From: Rhodospirillum sp. UBA1311
GTDB lineage: Bacteria; Pseudomonadota; Alphaproteobacteria; Rhodospirillales; Rhodospirillaceae
NCBI GenBank assembly: GCA_002307145.1
Contig: DBTR01000059.1
Location: 1 to 32,472, forward strand
Length of the DNA: 32,472 bases
Direction: 5' to 3'
Of this stretch, positions 1 through 6,817 are shown one piece after another (the first letter of the stretch is position 1; each line of letters starts with the position of its first letter). The notes under the pieces were generated by a model that saw only the letters and a list, made by a program, of their open reading frames with translations, had not been told where the DNA came from and made no database searches. Position numbers and translations under genes: made by a program.

Positions 1-355
1 CCAGCCTTTGTCAACAGAGCCTAAGGTCAGAAATCGCGAAAGTGCGCTTTTCACCGCAGTACCCACTTTATCTATTTTGTACTAAGAAGCCGCCATTACG
101 CAATAGGTCCAACCCCGACATGAACTCGTACAGACCGGCTTTGCTATGAAGCAACCAGGCTAAGGGGCTGTCGCCCCTCGCGCGGGGAAGGGCCAAGCGC
201 CGCTTCACGTCGCGAGGAGGCGGGTATCCCCACCTTCCTCCGCCTTCGGCTCCGTGCAGGCGGGTGATACCCCTCCCGCCCCCTCGGCCCATCCCCTTGC
301 TACCCCCACTCGGACGACGAGGAAAAGAATTTGCCCGTCACAGTGAGGATTAGCG
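1..355. other. GC-rich leader without a convincing gene
   Basis: I see no credible gene here. The stretch holds a perfect 6-bp stem with a 4-base loop at 163-178 (aggggc/gcccct), a second stem GGCGGG/CCCGCC at 259-280 with a 10-base loop, and a partial direct repeat of ggcgggt around 217 and 259. Bases 1-21 read in reverse start ggctctgttgacaaagg, which resembles an insertion-sequence terminal repeat. A Shine-Dalgarno-like gtgagga at 343-349 precedes the ATG at 356. Bases 50-95 are more AT-rich and may hold a promoter, but no clear -35/-10 pair stands out. The hairpins may be mRNA leader structure for the methyltransferase gene; that is inference. Confidence 0.5.
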
Positions 356-1798
356 ATGAACTCCCAAGCCGCCGCCACCGGCCTGATTCCCCGCCAGACC
401 GTCGCCCAGATTTGCGCGCAGCGCGACCGCGCCCTTGATCTCTATGGCCGGGCCTTCGACGCCCTGAGCGTCGCCAGCGAAGCCTTTGCCGAGGCCGCTA
501 AGGCGGTTGCTGCCGTGTCGCCGACGAACAGCAACGGCTACACCCATGCGACCGAGGAGAACCGCAAGCTCTTCCTCACCGGCATCAAGCTCCCCGATCC
601 CGACGCCTACCGCGACGCAGCGCGCCGCCTCACCGATACCAGCGTTTGGGCGCACATCATGCAGATGACCGACCTCGAAAGGCTGATGGATAAGACCGCC
701 AAGGACAGTTTGCGCCAGCAGCTCGCCACCGAACCGCCCGAGGTGACGGAGGGGAACGTGCGAGCGACTCTCGAGGAAATGGCGGCTGACGCGGGAACGA
801 TCTTTCGGCGCGGCATCGCGGGGGTGTTCTCGAACTTGGATCGACGCTTCCGGAGCCACGACGGATGGAAGATCGGAAGCCGGGTCATCCTCTCGAACGC
901 ATTCTGCGAATGGGGCGGCTGGAACCACTACCAGAATCACCGGGACACCCTGACCGACATCGAGCGGACGTTCTTCATCCTCGATGGACGGAAGCAGCCG
1001 GAGAGCTACGCGGGGATCGTGGCGACCATCGACGCGAACCGGCGAGGCGGTTTCCGCGCTCATCAGTCGGAGTGCGAAACCGAGTATTTCAAACTTCGCT
1101 GCTTCCAGAACGGCAACGCGCACGTCTGGTTCAAGCGCGATGACCTGGTTAGCCAGGTCAACCGCCTGATCGGCGAATACTACGGCGCACCGATCCCGGA
1201 GGATCACGCCCCGGTAGACGACGGCGACCTGTTCACCCCGAAGACCACACCCGCCAAAAACTTCGGCCTGTTCCCGACGCCGGACGCCGCCGCCAAGCGC
1301 GTGTTTTATGACTTCTCGCTGTGGCACCCGGAGGACACGCCTGCCTTGACCCTCTTGGAGCCGAGCGCCGGAACCGGCAACCTTGCCCGCCGAGCCGTCG
1401 AGGCCGGGGCCGTTGTGGACTGCATCGAAGTTCAAGGGCACCTGGCGCAGGGTCTCCGTGCCGAGGGTATCTATCGGAACGTGATCGCTGCCGATTTCTT
1501 AGCGCTCAAGCCGAACCCGGATGCACTCTATGACCGGGTGGCGATGAACCCGCCCTTCGACCGCGAACGCGACATCGACCACGTGATGCACGCCCTGACC
1601 TTCCTCAAGCCAGGCGGCGTTCTCACCGCGATCATGTCGGCGGGAACCGAGTTTCGCGAAACCCGCAAGAGCACGGCGTTCCGGGCGCTTATGGCGGAGA
1701 TGGGCGCGGAGTGCTCGGACCTTCCCGCCGGTTCGTTCTCCTCGGTCGGGACGAACGTCAACACCATCATTCTCAAGGTGCGAAAGCGGGCGGCTTAG
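356..1798 (+). CDS. DUF4942 domain / N6-adenine DNA methyltransferase-like protein
   Basis: A 480-residue protein. The N-terminal half, about residues 90-285, looks like the DUF4942 region common on plasmids and ICEs. The C-terminal third is a class I SAM-dependent methyltransferase fold: LLEPSAGTGNLARR near residue 333 fits the SAM-binding motif I, and MNPPFDRERD near residue 396 fits motif IV (NPPF) of N6-adenine DNA methyltransferases. The likely role is adenine methylation of DNA, which could shield the element from host restriction; no restriction endonuclease gene is beside it, so it would be an orphan enzyme. The ATG at 356 has gtgagga six bases upstream. No target-recognition domain can be identified by eye, and DUF4942 may supply it. 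The methyltransferase fold is well supported; the substrate is inferred. Confidence 0.85.
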   Translation: MNSQAAATGLIPRQTVAQICAQRDRALDLYGRAFDALSVASEAFAEAAKAVAAVSPTNSNGYTHATEENRKLFLTGIKLPDPDAYRDAARRLTDTSVWAHIMQMTDLERLMDKTAKDSLRQQLATEPPEVTEGNVRATLEEMAADAGTIFRRGIAGVFSNLDRRFRSHDGWKIGSRVILSNAFCEWGGWNHYQNHRDTLTDIERTFFILDGRKQPESYAGIVATIDANRRGGFRAHQSECETEYFKLRCFQNGNAHVWFKRDDLVSQVNRLIGEYYGAPIPEDHAPVDDGDLFTPKTTPAKNFGLFPTPDAAAKRVFYDFSLWHPEDTPALTLLEPSAGTGNLARRAVEAGAVVDCIEVQGHLAQGLRAEGIYRNVIAADFLALKPNPDALYDRVAMNPPFDRERDIDHVMHALTFLKPGGVLTAIMSAGTEFRETRKSTAFRALMAEMGAECSDLPAGSFSSVGTNVNTIILKVRKRAA

Positions 1799-1832
1799 GC
1801 CGCTCGCACGTCGGCCTCGGGGGTTGATGCTC

Positions 1833-1870
1833 TTGACGTCATCACCCATATGATGTTCGATAGGTCATCA
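1833..1870 (+). promoter_or_regulatory. Possible promoter/operator of the toxin-antitoxin-like pair
   Basis: A TTGACG box at 1833-1838 is a good -35 match; 17 bases later TTCGAT is only a weak -10. The inverted repeat CATCA/TGATG at 1840-1855 lies in the spacer, and GTCATCA occurs at 1838-1844 and again at 1864-1870, touching the start codon. Toxin-antitoxin operons are commonly self-repressed through such repeats, so this is a plausible operator for the winged-helix protein encoded downstream. Inference only. Confidence 0.35.
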
Positions 1871-2157
1871 TGACGAATGACGCGAAACCCCTGCTGAAGC
1901 GCCGCCAGTTCCGGACGGAAGATGCCTTCGTCGAACTGTCGGTCTTCGAGGTTCCGGCGCCCCTGAGCGGGTCCACGCATCGCTACAAGTACCGCTTGGC
2001 CTATGTCGTCTCGGGCATCTGCATCATGCGATACGACAACGAGGCGGGGAAGGGCGACCACAAGCACGTCGGCGCGAAAGAGGTTCCGTACAGCTTCCAC
2101 GACTTGGCGACGCTGCTGCGGGATTTCTTCGCCGACGTAGAACGGATGGAAGGATGA
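1870..2157 (+). CDS. DUF6516-like protein, putative toxin of a two-gene module
   Basis: A 95-residue protein. The central segment with YRLAYVVSGICIMRYDNEAG followed by KGDHKHV resembles the DUF6516 family, whose members sit beside small helix-turn-helix proteins and are treated as putative toxins. The conserved RYDN..GKGDHKH core is visible at about residues 54-67. The gene overlaps the next one by 4 bases (ATGA at 2154-2157), so the two are probably translated together. The expected role is a growth-inhibiting toxin that stabilises the element after integration. Family membership is by motif recognition; the biochemical activity is not apparent from sequence. The ATG at 1870 follows a possible promoter/operator. 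Confidence 0.7.
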   Translation: MTNDAKPLLKRRQFRTEDAFVELSVFEVPAPLSGSTHRYKYRLAYVVSGICIMRYDNEAGKGDHKHVGAKEVPYSFHDLATLLRDFFADVERMEG

Positions 2158-2501
2158 CGGCCATGGAAACCTTGCGAATCAACGTCGCGACGGCGGACGA
2201 CATCATTGCCGACTTGGCGGCGGGACGGAACATTGGAGAGGCGGTCTACAGCTTCCCGACCTGGGAGGCGCTACACGCCACGCTGACCCCGAACCGCGTT
2301 GCCTTGCTGGCAGCGATGAAGGGGAAAGGAGCCATCACGATGCGGGAGGCCGCCCGGCTTGTGCGTCGGGATTTCCGGCCGGTGCATGCGGACATCGCCG
2401 CCTTACTCAAAGTTGGGATTCTCGATCGCACTGCGGAGGGCGTCGTCTTCCCCTTCGAGGATCTGCACATCGATGTCACGGGCATCGCTCTGGTCGCGTG
2501 A
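2154..2501 (+). CDS. Winged-helix DNA-binding protein, putative antitoxin
   Basis: A 115-residue protein (112 if the ATG at 2163 is used). Residues 40-105 look like a MarR/HVO_A0114-type winged helix: TPNRVALLAAMKGKGAITMR leads into a recognition-helix-like stretch, AARLVRRDFRPVHADIAALL, and then a wing ending VVFPFEDLHIDV. Proteins of this type are the usual partners of DUF6516 proteins and are thought to neutralise them and repress the operon. The 4-base overlap with the upstream gene supports coupled translation. Having the toxin gene first is seen in some toxin-antitoxin modules. Function inferred from fold and neighbour. Confidence 0.7.
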   Translation: MTAMETLRINVATADDIIADLAAGRNIGEAVYSFPTWEALHATLTPNRVALLAAMKGKGAITMREAARLVRRDFRPVHADIAALLKVGILDRTAEGVVFPFEDLHIDVTGIALVA

Positions 2502-2520
2502 ACCGTGAACGCTGGAAGAC

Positions 2521-2802
2521 GTGAACGACATGCCTGGTATTCTGGCTTCTATCCCGGAGAACGAGCTTCTCGATGTCCTCGACATCGCCATATGGAACAC
2601 GAGCCATGCAGGCCCACAAGCGGTTGCCGAGTGGATGCGTGAACTTTCGGAACGGCCCGATGCCGATACCGAGGGAGTGCGCCGCGCGATCGCCGCGTGC
2701 CGGGAATATCTCGCCGAACCTGGCTCCGACGAGGAAGCCACTGCCGCCGCGGAAGCGTGGCCTACGGTCATTCGGCACGCGAGTTCCAAAGGCGCGAAAT
2801 GA
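2521..2802 (+). CDS. Small protein of unknown function
   Basis: A 93-residue acidic, largely helical protein I do not recognise. It begins with GTG at 2521 (ctggaag just upstream) or with the in-frame ATG at 2530. It follows the winged-helix gene by 19 bases in the same direction, so it may be a third member of that operon. It ends 13 bases before the stop of the opposite-strand recombinase gene, so the two genes converge. The sequence contains LDVLDIAIWNTSHAGPQAV and a C-terminal EEATAAAEAW helix but no catalytic motif I can name. Its codon use looks like that of the neighbours, which supports a real gene. Confidence 0.55.
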   Translation: MNDMPGILASIPENELLDVLDIAIWNTSHAGPQAVAEWMRELSERPDADTEGVRRAIAACREYLAEPGSDEEATAAAEAWPTVIRHASSKGAK

Positions 2803-2815
2803 ACGCCATGAATTC

Positions 2816-4390
2816 TCAGGCGATGCTCCGCCAGAATTCCGGCCAGCCTTCCTCTCGCAGTTTCAAGGAGATCGTCTCTCCTTGGGGCTCCCCCGCAATC
2901 GGGGTGAGGGTGATGGAGTCGAGGAGCAGCCCGAAAGCCGCACGCTGATCCGTGATCGCGCCCGACGCCCGCAGCTCCATGACTGCACGACGGAGCCGAG
3001 AGCGAATTCCCGCTTCGGTGGGAAGATTGGGCAGCATCATCCGGCCCAGCTCCTCCCTTACGTCCTTCAGGCGATTTTGCAGATCGAGAATGCGCTCGAT
3101 CGCCGTTTTCTTATCCACCCCTGCACCGATCGCATCCATGTAGCGTTCGATTTGCGCGGCAATATCGGCCTCTTCCGCGCTCAAATCGCCGGAGCGATCC
3201 GCCTGCTGAGCGAAAACGCGCACCATCTGCGGCCGAAAATCCGCCCCGAAGTTGATCCGCTCCAGCAGCGCCGAGAATACGGCGTCAAGCAACACCCCCT
3301 CTCGGGTTCCTCGGCCATTCCGACAAACCTTCTCGAAGCGGAAGCTGTTGCAGACATACCGGGTGGAATTGGCGATCGACTTGGTTGCTCCGCATGCACC
3401 ACAGCGCACCCACCCGGTCAACGGTCGTTGGTTGTGCGTGGTCATATTGAGTGGCAACTTGCGCTTGGGCGGCGATGGCTGCGCGATGGTATCCAGTCGC
3501 GCACGAACGGCTTGCCATAAGTCGTCGCTGACAATACGCAGGTGCGGAACCTCGACGCGGGTCCACGCGCTCCGGGGCTGAACCCGATATCGCTTCTTGC
3601 CGGTGGTCGGATCGCGCTGCGTCACCCGCTTGTTGTAGACCAGCCGCCCCAGATACATCTCGTTCCGGAGGATGCCTTCGTCGAAGATGGCGCGGCCGAG
3701 GATTGATCGCCACAACCAGGGCCTGCCGTTCTCCCAGGGCACGCCGTCTGCGATCAGGCCGTCGAGAATTTCCCGCACCCCGCGCCCGGACGCGAACTCC
3801 TGGAAAATGCGACGAACGATTACCGCCTGCTCGGGATCGATCTCGCGAACGCCGTTGACGTTGCGGCCGCGCTCGTCCACGACGCCGCGCGTGATTCGGT
3901 AGCCGTACGGGCAGGCCGATAGGGCAAACCCGCCCGCGATCCGAGCGGACTGCCCGCGCCGCATTTTGTCGCCCATGTCTTCGAGATAGAGCGCGTTCAT
4001 GGCACCCTTGAATGCGATATGCAGCTCGGTGATATGACCCTCGTGGGCCGTCCACATGCCGATTCTGTGAAACTTCAATATCTCATATATTCCCGCGATG
4101 TCCCGCAGGTTCCGGGAGACGCGATCCAGCCCTTCGGCGATCACGAGATCGAAGCGCTCGGCGGACGCATCCGCGAGTAACCGGCGGATGTCCGACCGCT
4201 GCATCGTCGCGCCGGAGATCGCCGCATCGAAGTAGACCGATAGCTGACTTGGCTCTGCCGCGAAGTGGTCGCGGGCCAGATGCCGACAGAGGGCAACCTG
4301 GTCCTCGACCGAGGTCGGGTTCTGTAGGTCGGAGGAGTACCGCGCATAAATCGCGATCCGGGAAGGGCGTGAAACGGGGACAATGCGCAT
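2816..4390 (-). CDS. Large serine recombinase (site-specific integrase)
   Basis: A 524-residue protein if started at the ATG at 4390; a TTG at 4426 would add 12 residues and is less likely. The N-terminal resolvase domain begins RIAIYARYSSDLQNPTSVED, where a serine of the YSSD segment is the expected nucleophile, and continues with LVIAEGLDRVSRNLRD, the conserved E..DR(L/V)SR segment. The middle is a Recombinase domain (GVREILDGLIADGVPW). A zinc ribbon follows (VRCGACGATKS with later VCN and VCRNG cysteines), then a C-terminal coiled-coil-like region of about 130 residues. Large serine recombinases integrate phages and ICEs at short att sites without long flanking repeats. It is the only integrase candidate in the window and so the probable mobility enzyme of the element or of a nested one. 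Direct repeats lie upstream of it at 4477-4530. Confidence 0.92.
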   Translation of the reverse strand: MRIVPVSRPSRIAIYARYSSDLQNPTSVEDQVALCRHLARDHFAAEPSQLSVYFDAAISGATMQRSDIRRLLADASAERFDLVIAEGLDRVSRNLRDIAGIYEILKFHRIGMWTAHEGHITELHIAFKGAMNALYLEDMGDKMRRGQSARIAGGFALSACPYGYRITRGVVDERGRNVNGVREIDPEQAVIVRRIFQEFASGRGVREILDGLIADGVPWENGRPWLWRSILGRAIFDEGILRNEMYLGRLVYNKRVTQRDPTTGKKRYRVQPRSAWTRVEVPHLRIVSDDLWQAVRARLDTIAQPSPPKRKLPLNMTTHNQRPLTGWVRCGACGATKSIANSTRYVCNSFRFEKVCRNGRGTREGVLLDAVFSALLERINFGADFRPQMVRVFAQQADRSGDLSAEEADIAAQIERYMDAIGAGVDKKTAIERILDLQNRLKDVREELGRMMLPNLPTEAGIRSRLRRAVMELRASGAITDQRAAFGLLLDSITLTPIAGEPQGETISLKLREEGWPEFWRSIA

Positions 4391-4474
4391 GATCCGGTTA
4401 TCGCAAATCGCAGGACCGGAATGCAAGCCGAAGGGAGCGCGAGCAACGGAGGGAGTAACCGATTACGTCATTTC

Positions 4475-4536
4475 ATGAAGTTGCACGATGTTTCATGGAT
4501 TTCGGAGCGGGTTACACGAAGTTGCACGATCTTTAA
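4475..4536. repeat. Pair of 13-bp direct repeats upstream of the recombinase
   Basis: The 13-mer gaagttgcacgat occurs at 4477-4489 and again at 4518-4530, 41 bp apart (close to four helical turns). The flanks also match partly: ca(t/c) before and (g/c)ttt(c/a)a after. They lie 87-140 bases upstream of the recombinase ATG, where an operator or a recombinase/accessory-factor binding site would be expected. Function is inferred from position. Confidence 0.6.
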
Positions 4537-4873
4537 CGATCTTCATCCAGTCTTTCACCCGTCGTTCTATGGCAGGACATGCGAGGTGGGCCCACCTCGC
4601 CGACGCTGTAGCGTCGTCCTGGCTTATTCGCGCCCTTCGTGCGCTCAACGCGGGATCGGCGATGCCGATCAAGGAAAGACGATTCGCCCTCGGTCATATC
4701 GCCAGATACTTCCTCGGAACCATGACGGCGGATGAGGTCCTTATCGAACGCCGGGCGATTGATGCCCGACAAAGCCGAAATGCTGACAGACAAGGTGAAC
4801 CCTGCCAAGATTACGACCGATGATTTGATGGTTACCCCCCAATCACGTACCTCCATCACAGAATGCGTCCTTT

Positions 4874-4903
4874 TGTGCAGATCGACAGTCTTTCTGTGCA
4901 GAT
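4874..4903. repeat. Two 9-bp direct repeats before the cargo genes
   Basis: tgtgcagat is repeated at 4874-4882 and 4895-4903, 21 bp apart, i.e. two helical turns on the same face. They lie 35-64 bases before the start of the first cargo gene, where a regulator site is plausible. The short length means chance is possible. Confidence 0.3.
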
Positions 4904-4937
4904 GCTTTGGACATAGGCCGGGATCAACAAGTGCAAG

Positions 4938-5212
4938 ATGAACACCATGACCAACATCGCTTTGTGGTTATCCGTCGCAGGGTATGCAATTTCCGCATTT
5001 CTTTGGTGGAAGTCAGCAACCCTGAAGGTTCTTCGGCAGAAGTCGGAGGGAGGGGGTATGATTCCGGGGGGGTGTTTCTCATAGATGAGAAGAGCGGAGA
5101 GGCGATCGACGTTGCCTTGACGGCCTGGCAACAATCTCAGTGGAGCAAGTGGGCCGCCTTGGCTGCGGGTGCCGCCTCGCTATTGCAAGCTCTTTCGATT
5201 CTTCCATTATGA
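4938..5212 (+). pseudogene. Small two-helix membrane protein, frameshifted in a G run
   Basis: From the ATG at 4938 the frame reads a typical membrane-protein N terminus (MTNIALWLSVAGYAISAFLW) and on to GGGMIPGG, then hits a stop at 5082. Shifting by one base inside the seven-G run at 5066-5072 continues VFLIDEKSGEAIDVALTAWQ and a second hydrophobic segment, WAALAAGAASLLQALSILPL, to a stop at 5210-5212. Eight Gs instead of seven would give one 91-residue protein with a helix at each end. The run may be a real inactivating or phase-variable tract, or a sequencing error. No family is recognised. It starts the AT-richer cargo block and lies 40 bases before the zinc-ribbon gene in the same direction, so the two may share a transcript. 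Confidence 0.6.
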
Positions 5213-5252
5213 CCAGGAACAAATCTAACAATAAAGAATAAGGGGAGGAATT

Positions 5253-5945
5253 GTGGCAGAAGAAGATCCGACCCAGAGCCTTTGCAAGGAGTGCCGTAAC
5301 CCAATACCTTACAGGGCGCGCTTATGTTCGCACTGCAATTCCTATCAAGATTGGCGTGGATTATTCTCGATATCGACAATAACACTTGCACTGATGACGG
5401 CGCTAATTTCTGTCATTGGCGCAGTTTCGCCTGCTGTCATCAACATGCTTTATCCGCCGAGGTCTAAGGCAAGCCTGCAAATGCCATCTCTCGATGGAAC
5501 AACATTGCGTGTGGTCGCAATCAATAAGGGTGGGGCTCCAGCATCATTAATTCGCGCTAGGATCGATGGTGACTATCTGGCTGCTGCGACTAAAGTTCGG
5601 CTCCGGAATGATGGTGACGCCATTATCCCGCCAGGCAGCAAGCTGTTGACTTTTGATGTAATTCCTTTGCTGAACGAAGATCAGTCGTACCAAGGGTCTC
5701 TCGATGCGCTAGGAGCCATAGTTTCTAAAAAACACCTACCGCAAACATCAGTTATATTTGGACTCGCTCATTCCGACGGAAGCATTAGCGTCCATAAATT
5801 CCCTTTGAGCGATAACGACATGTTCAACCTTCTTCGGGAAAATGCCGATAGATGCTCCAACATTTCCGAGCCGAATTTTATAAATGGCTGCATTGGGGCT
5901 CCGGAAGAGGCTCCTAAGGAAGAATCCGATACAACTCCTCCATAA
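5253..5945 (+). CDS. Zinc-ribbon membrane protein of unknown function
   Basis: A 230-residue protein with a GTG start at 5253, supported by a strong Shine-Dalgarno (ggggagga) about five bases upstream. The N terminus has two CxxC pairs (C11/C14 and C25/C28), a small zinc ribbon, followed by one hydrophobic segment at about residues 39-61 (ISTITLALMTALISVIGAVS). The remaining 165 residues look like a beta-rich domain, with segments such as TLRVVAINKGGAPASLIRAR and TKVRLRNDGDAIIPPGSKLL, compatible with an immunoglobulin-like or similar sandwich fold. The tail is acidic and proline-rich. I cannot name a family. Codon use is more AT-rich than in the transfer genes, which suggests separate acquisition together with its neighbours. 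Confidence 0.75.
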   Translation: MAEEDPTQSLCKECRNPIPYRARLCSHCNSYQDWRGLFSISTITLALMTALISVIGAVSPAVINMLYPPRSKASLQMPSLDGTTLRVVAINKGGAPASLIRARIDGDYLAAATKVRLRNDGDAIIPPGSKLLTFDVIPLLNEDQSYQGSLDALGAIVSKKHLPQTSVIFGLAHSDGSISVHKFPLSDNDMFNLLRENADRCSNISEPNFINGCIGAPEEAPKEESDTTPP

Positions 5946-6001
5946 ACGTCAACCTTCTGTCTTGGGAATGAGGCAATTGACCGGCCAAGAAGGAAACCGA
6001 A

Positions 6002-6814
6002 ATGGATTTATCCAATGAAATTCAACATGACGTTCGCGTTTCTGAAATAAGGCACGCTCCTGTTTTTCTCGAAGTACGCGACGAGAACAATCCCGAGCGT
6101 CCCGCGTCAGCGTGGGTGTTGGTCGAGCGATTGGAGACCTACCGGCTAGAACCCGCCGATCAGACAATTGCCGTTGCAGAAGCCTCAATCACACTTTCCT
6201 ATCAGTTGCTTCGGAGGGGGCTTTCTGCTGCTTCCGCTTTGTCTCACAAATTTGTGGCCCACTATGATGGCCAGATGGTCAATCTGACGAATGGTGCGGT
6301 CTCGATGAACCTCGACGAACTCCTAGGGCGGGGTATCGGCTCCTACCTGTTTAACGAACTGGCCAAATGGGCACGCCAATGGCCTTCCGCACAGATCAGA
6401 GAGATTCGCCTATCTCCAAGACAAGCAGGGCAAAAGAATCGTGAGCGCCGAAACCACTTCTATGAGCGGGTCGGAATCGAATTCGATTACGATGACCCCG
6501 TGGAACGAAGGGCAGGACGCTCCATACCGATGCTTGCCGGGGATCTAACTCCGCAGGATGTGAGCGAGGATAAAATCGGCGTGCATTCGGTGCGCCAATA
6601 TATTGAACGAAGCCTCGAAATTGAGACTTCTGGTCGCCGAGCGGAAGGGGATGCCGAGAGATGGGTGGCTAATTACCGTCGTATTTCTTCAGAATTGAAC
6701 CAAGCTCGTCGTAGGCCCATCCGATGGGCGCTTATACAGGTTCGCCCGCGCATCACGAAACTGCTCGTGCTTATTGCCATGATCGCTGCCGTCGCATTTG
6801 CTACTAAGGTGTGA
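6002..6814 (+). CDS. GNAT-like acetyltransferase-fold protein with C-terminal membrane anchor
   Basis: A 270-residue protein. Residues about 105-165 carry GNAT hallmarks: LLGRGIGSYLFNELAKWARQ matches the acetyl-CoA-binding (R/Q)xxGx(G/A) motif A and its helix, and RRNHFYERVGIEFDYDD matches the late FYE(R/K)xGF strand. The first 90 residues form a beta-rich extension. The last 22 residues are hydrophobic after a basic stretch (LLVLIAMIAAVAFATKV), so the protein may be tail-anchored with the enzyme in the cytoplasm. Substrate unknown. It converges with the relaxase gene with only three bases between stop codons, so transcripts from both sides may collide. Lower GC than the transfer genes. The GNAT call is by motif and fairly firm; the role is not known. 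Confidence 0.7.
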   Translation: MDLSNEIQHDVRVSEIRHAPVFLEVRDENNPERPASAWVLVERLETYRLEPADQTIAVAEASITLSYQLLRRGLSAASALSHKFVAHYDGQMVNLTNGAVSMNLDELLGRGIGSYLFNELAKWARQWPSAQIREIRLSPRQAGQKNRERRNHFYERVGIEFDYDDPVERRAGRSIPMLAGDLTPQDVSEDKIGVHSVRQYIERSLEIETSGRRAEGDAERWVANYRRISSELNQARRRPIRWALIQVRPRITKLLVLIAMIAAVAFATKV

Positions 6815-6817
6815 GCG

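Larger units (their letters stand above)
4427..4937. other. Gene-poor region between recombinase and cargo block
   Basis: About 510 bases that separate the minus-strand recombinase from the plus-strand cargo. It holds the direct repeats described separately. A perfect inverted repeat GAGGTGGGCCCACCTC sits around 4582-4597. A possible 84-codon plus-strand frame runs 4569-4823, overlapped by a minus-strand frame at 4533-4859; neither has a recognisable product or a good ribosome site, so I leave both uncalled. Base composition falls from GC-rich to clearly more AT-rich toward the right end, marking the start of the cargo. The stretch probably carries the recombinase promoter and could carry an att site. 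Confidence 0.45.

Noticed and set aside
350..1441. Minus-strand open frame of 363 codons
   Set aside because: Antisense to the methyltransferase gene, which carries recognisable motifs on the plus strand.
4533..4859. Overlapping minus- and plus-strand frames in the gap after the recombinase
   Set aside because: Neither has a recognisable product, a good ribosome site or support from context.
4907..5081. TTG-started reading of the first part of the small cargo gene in the second frame
   Set aside because: It gives a charged, unnatural sequence (DQQVQDEHHDQHRF); the other frame encodes a clean membrane segment up to the G run.
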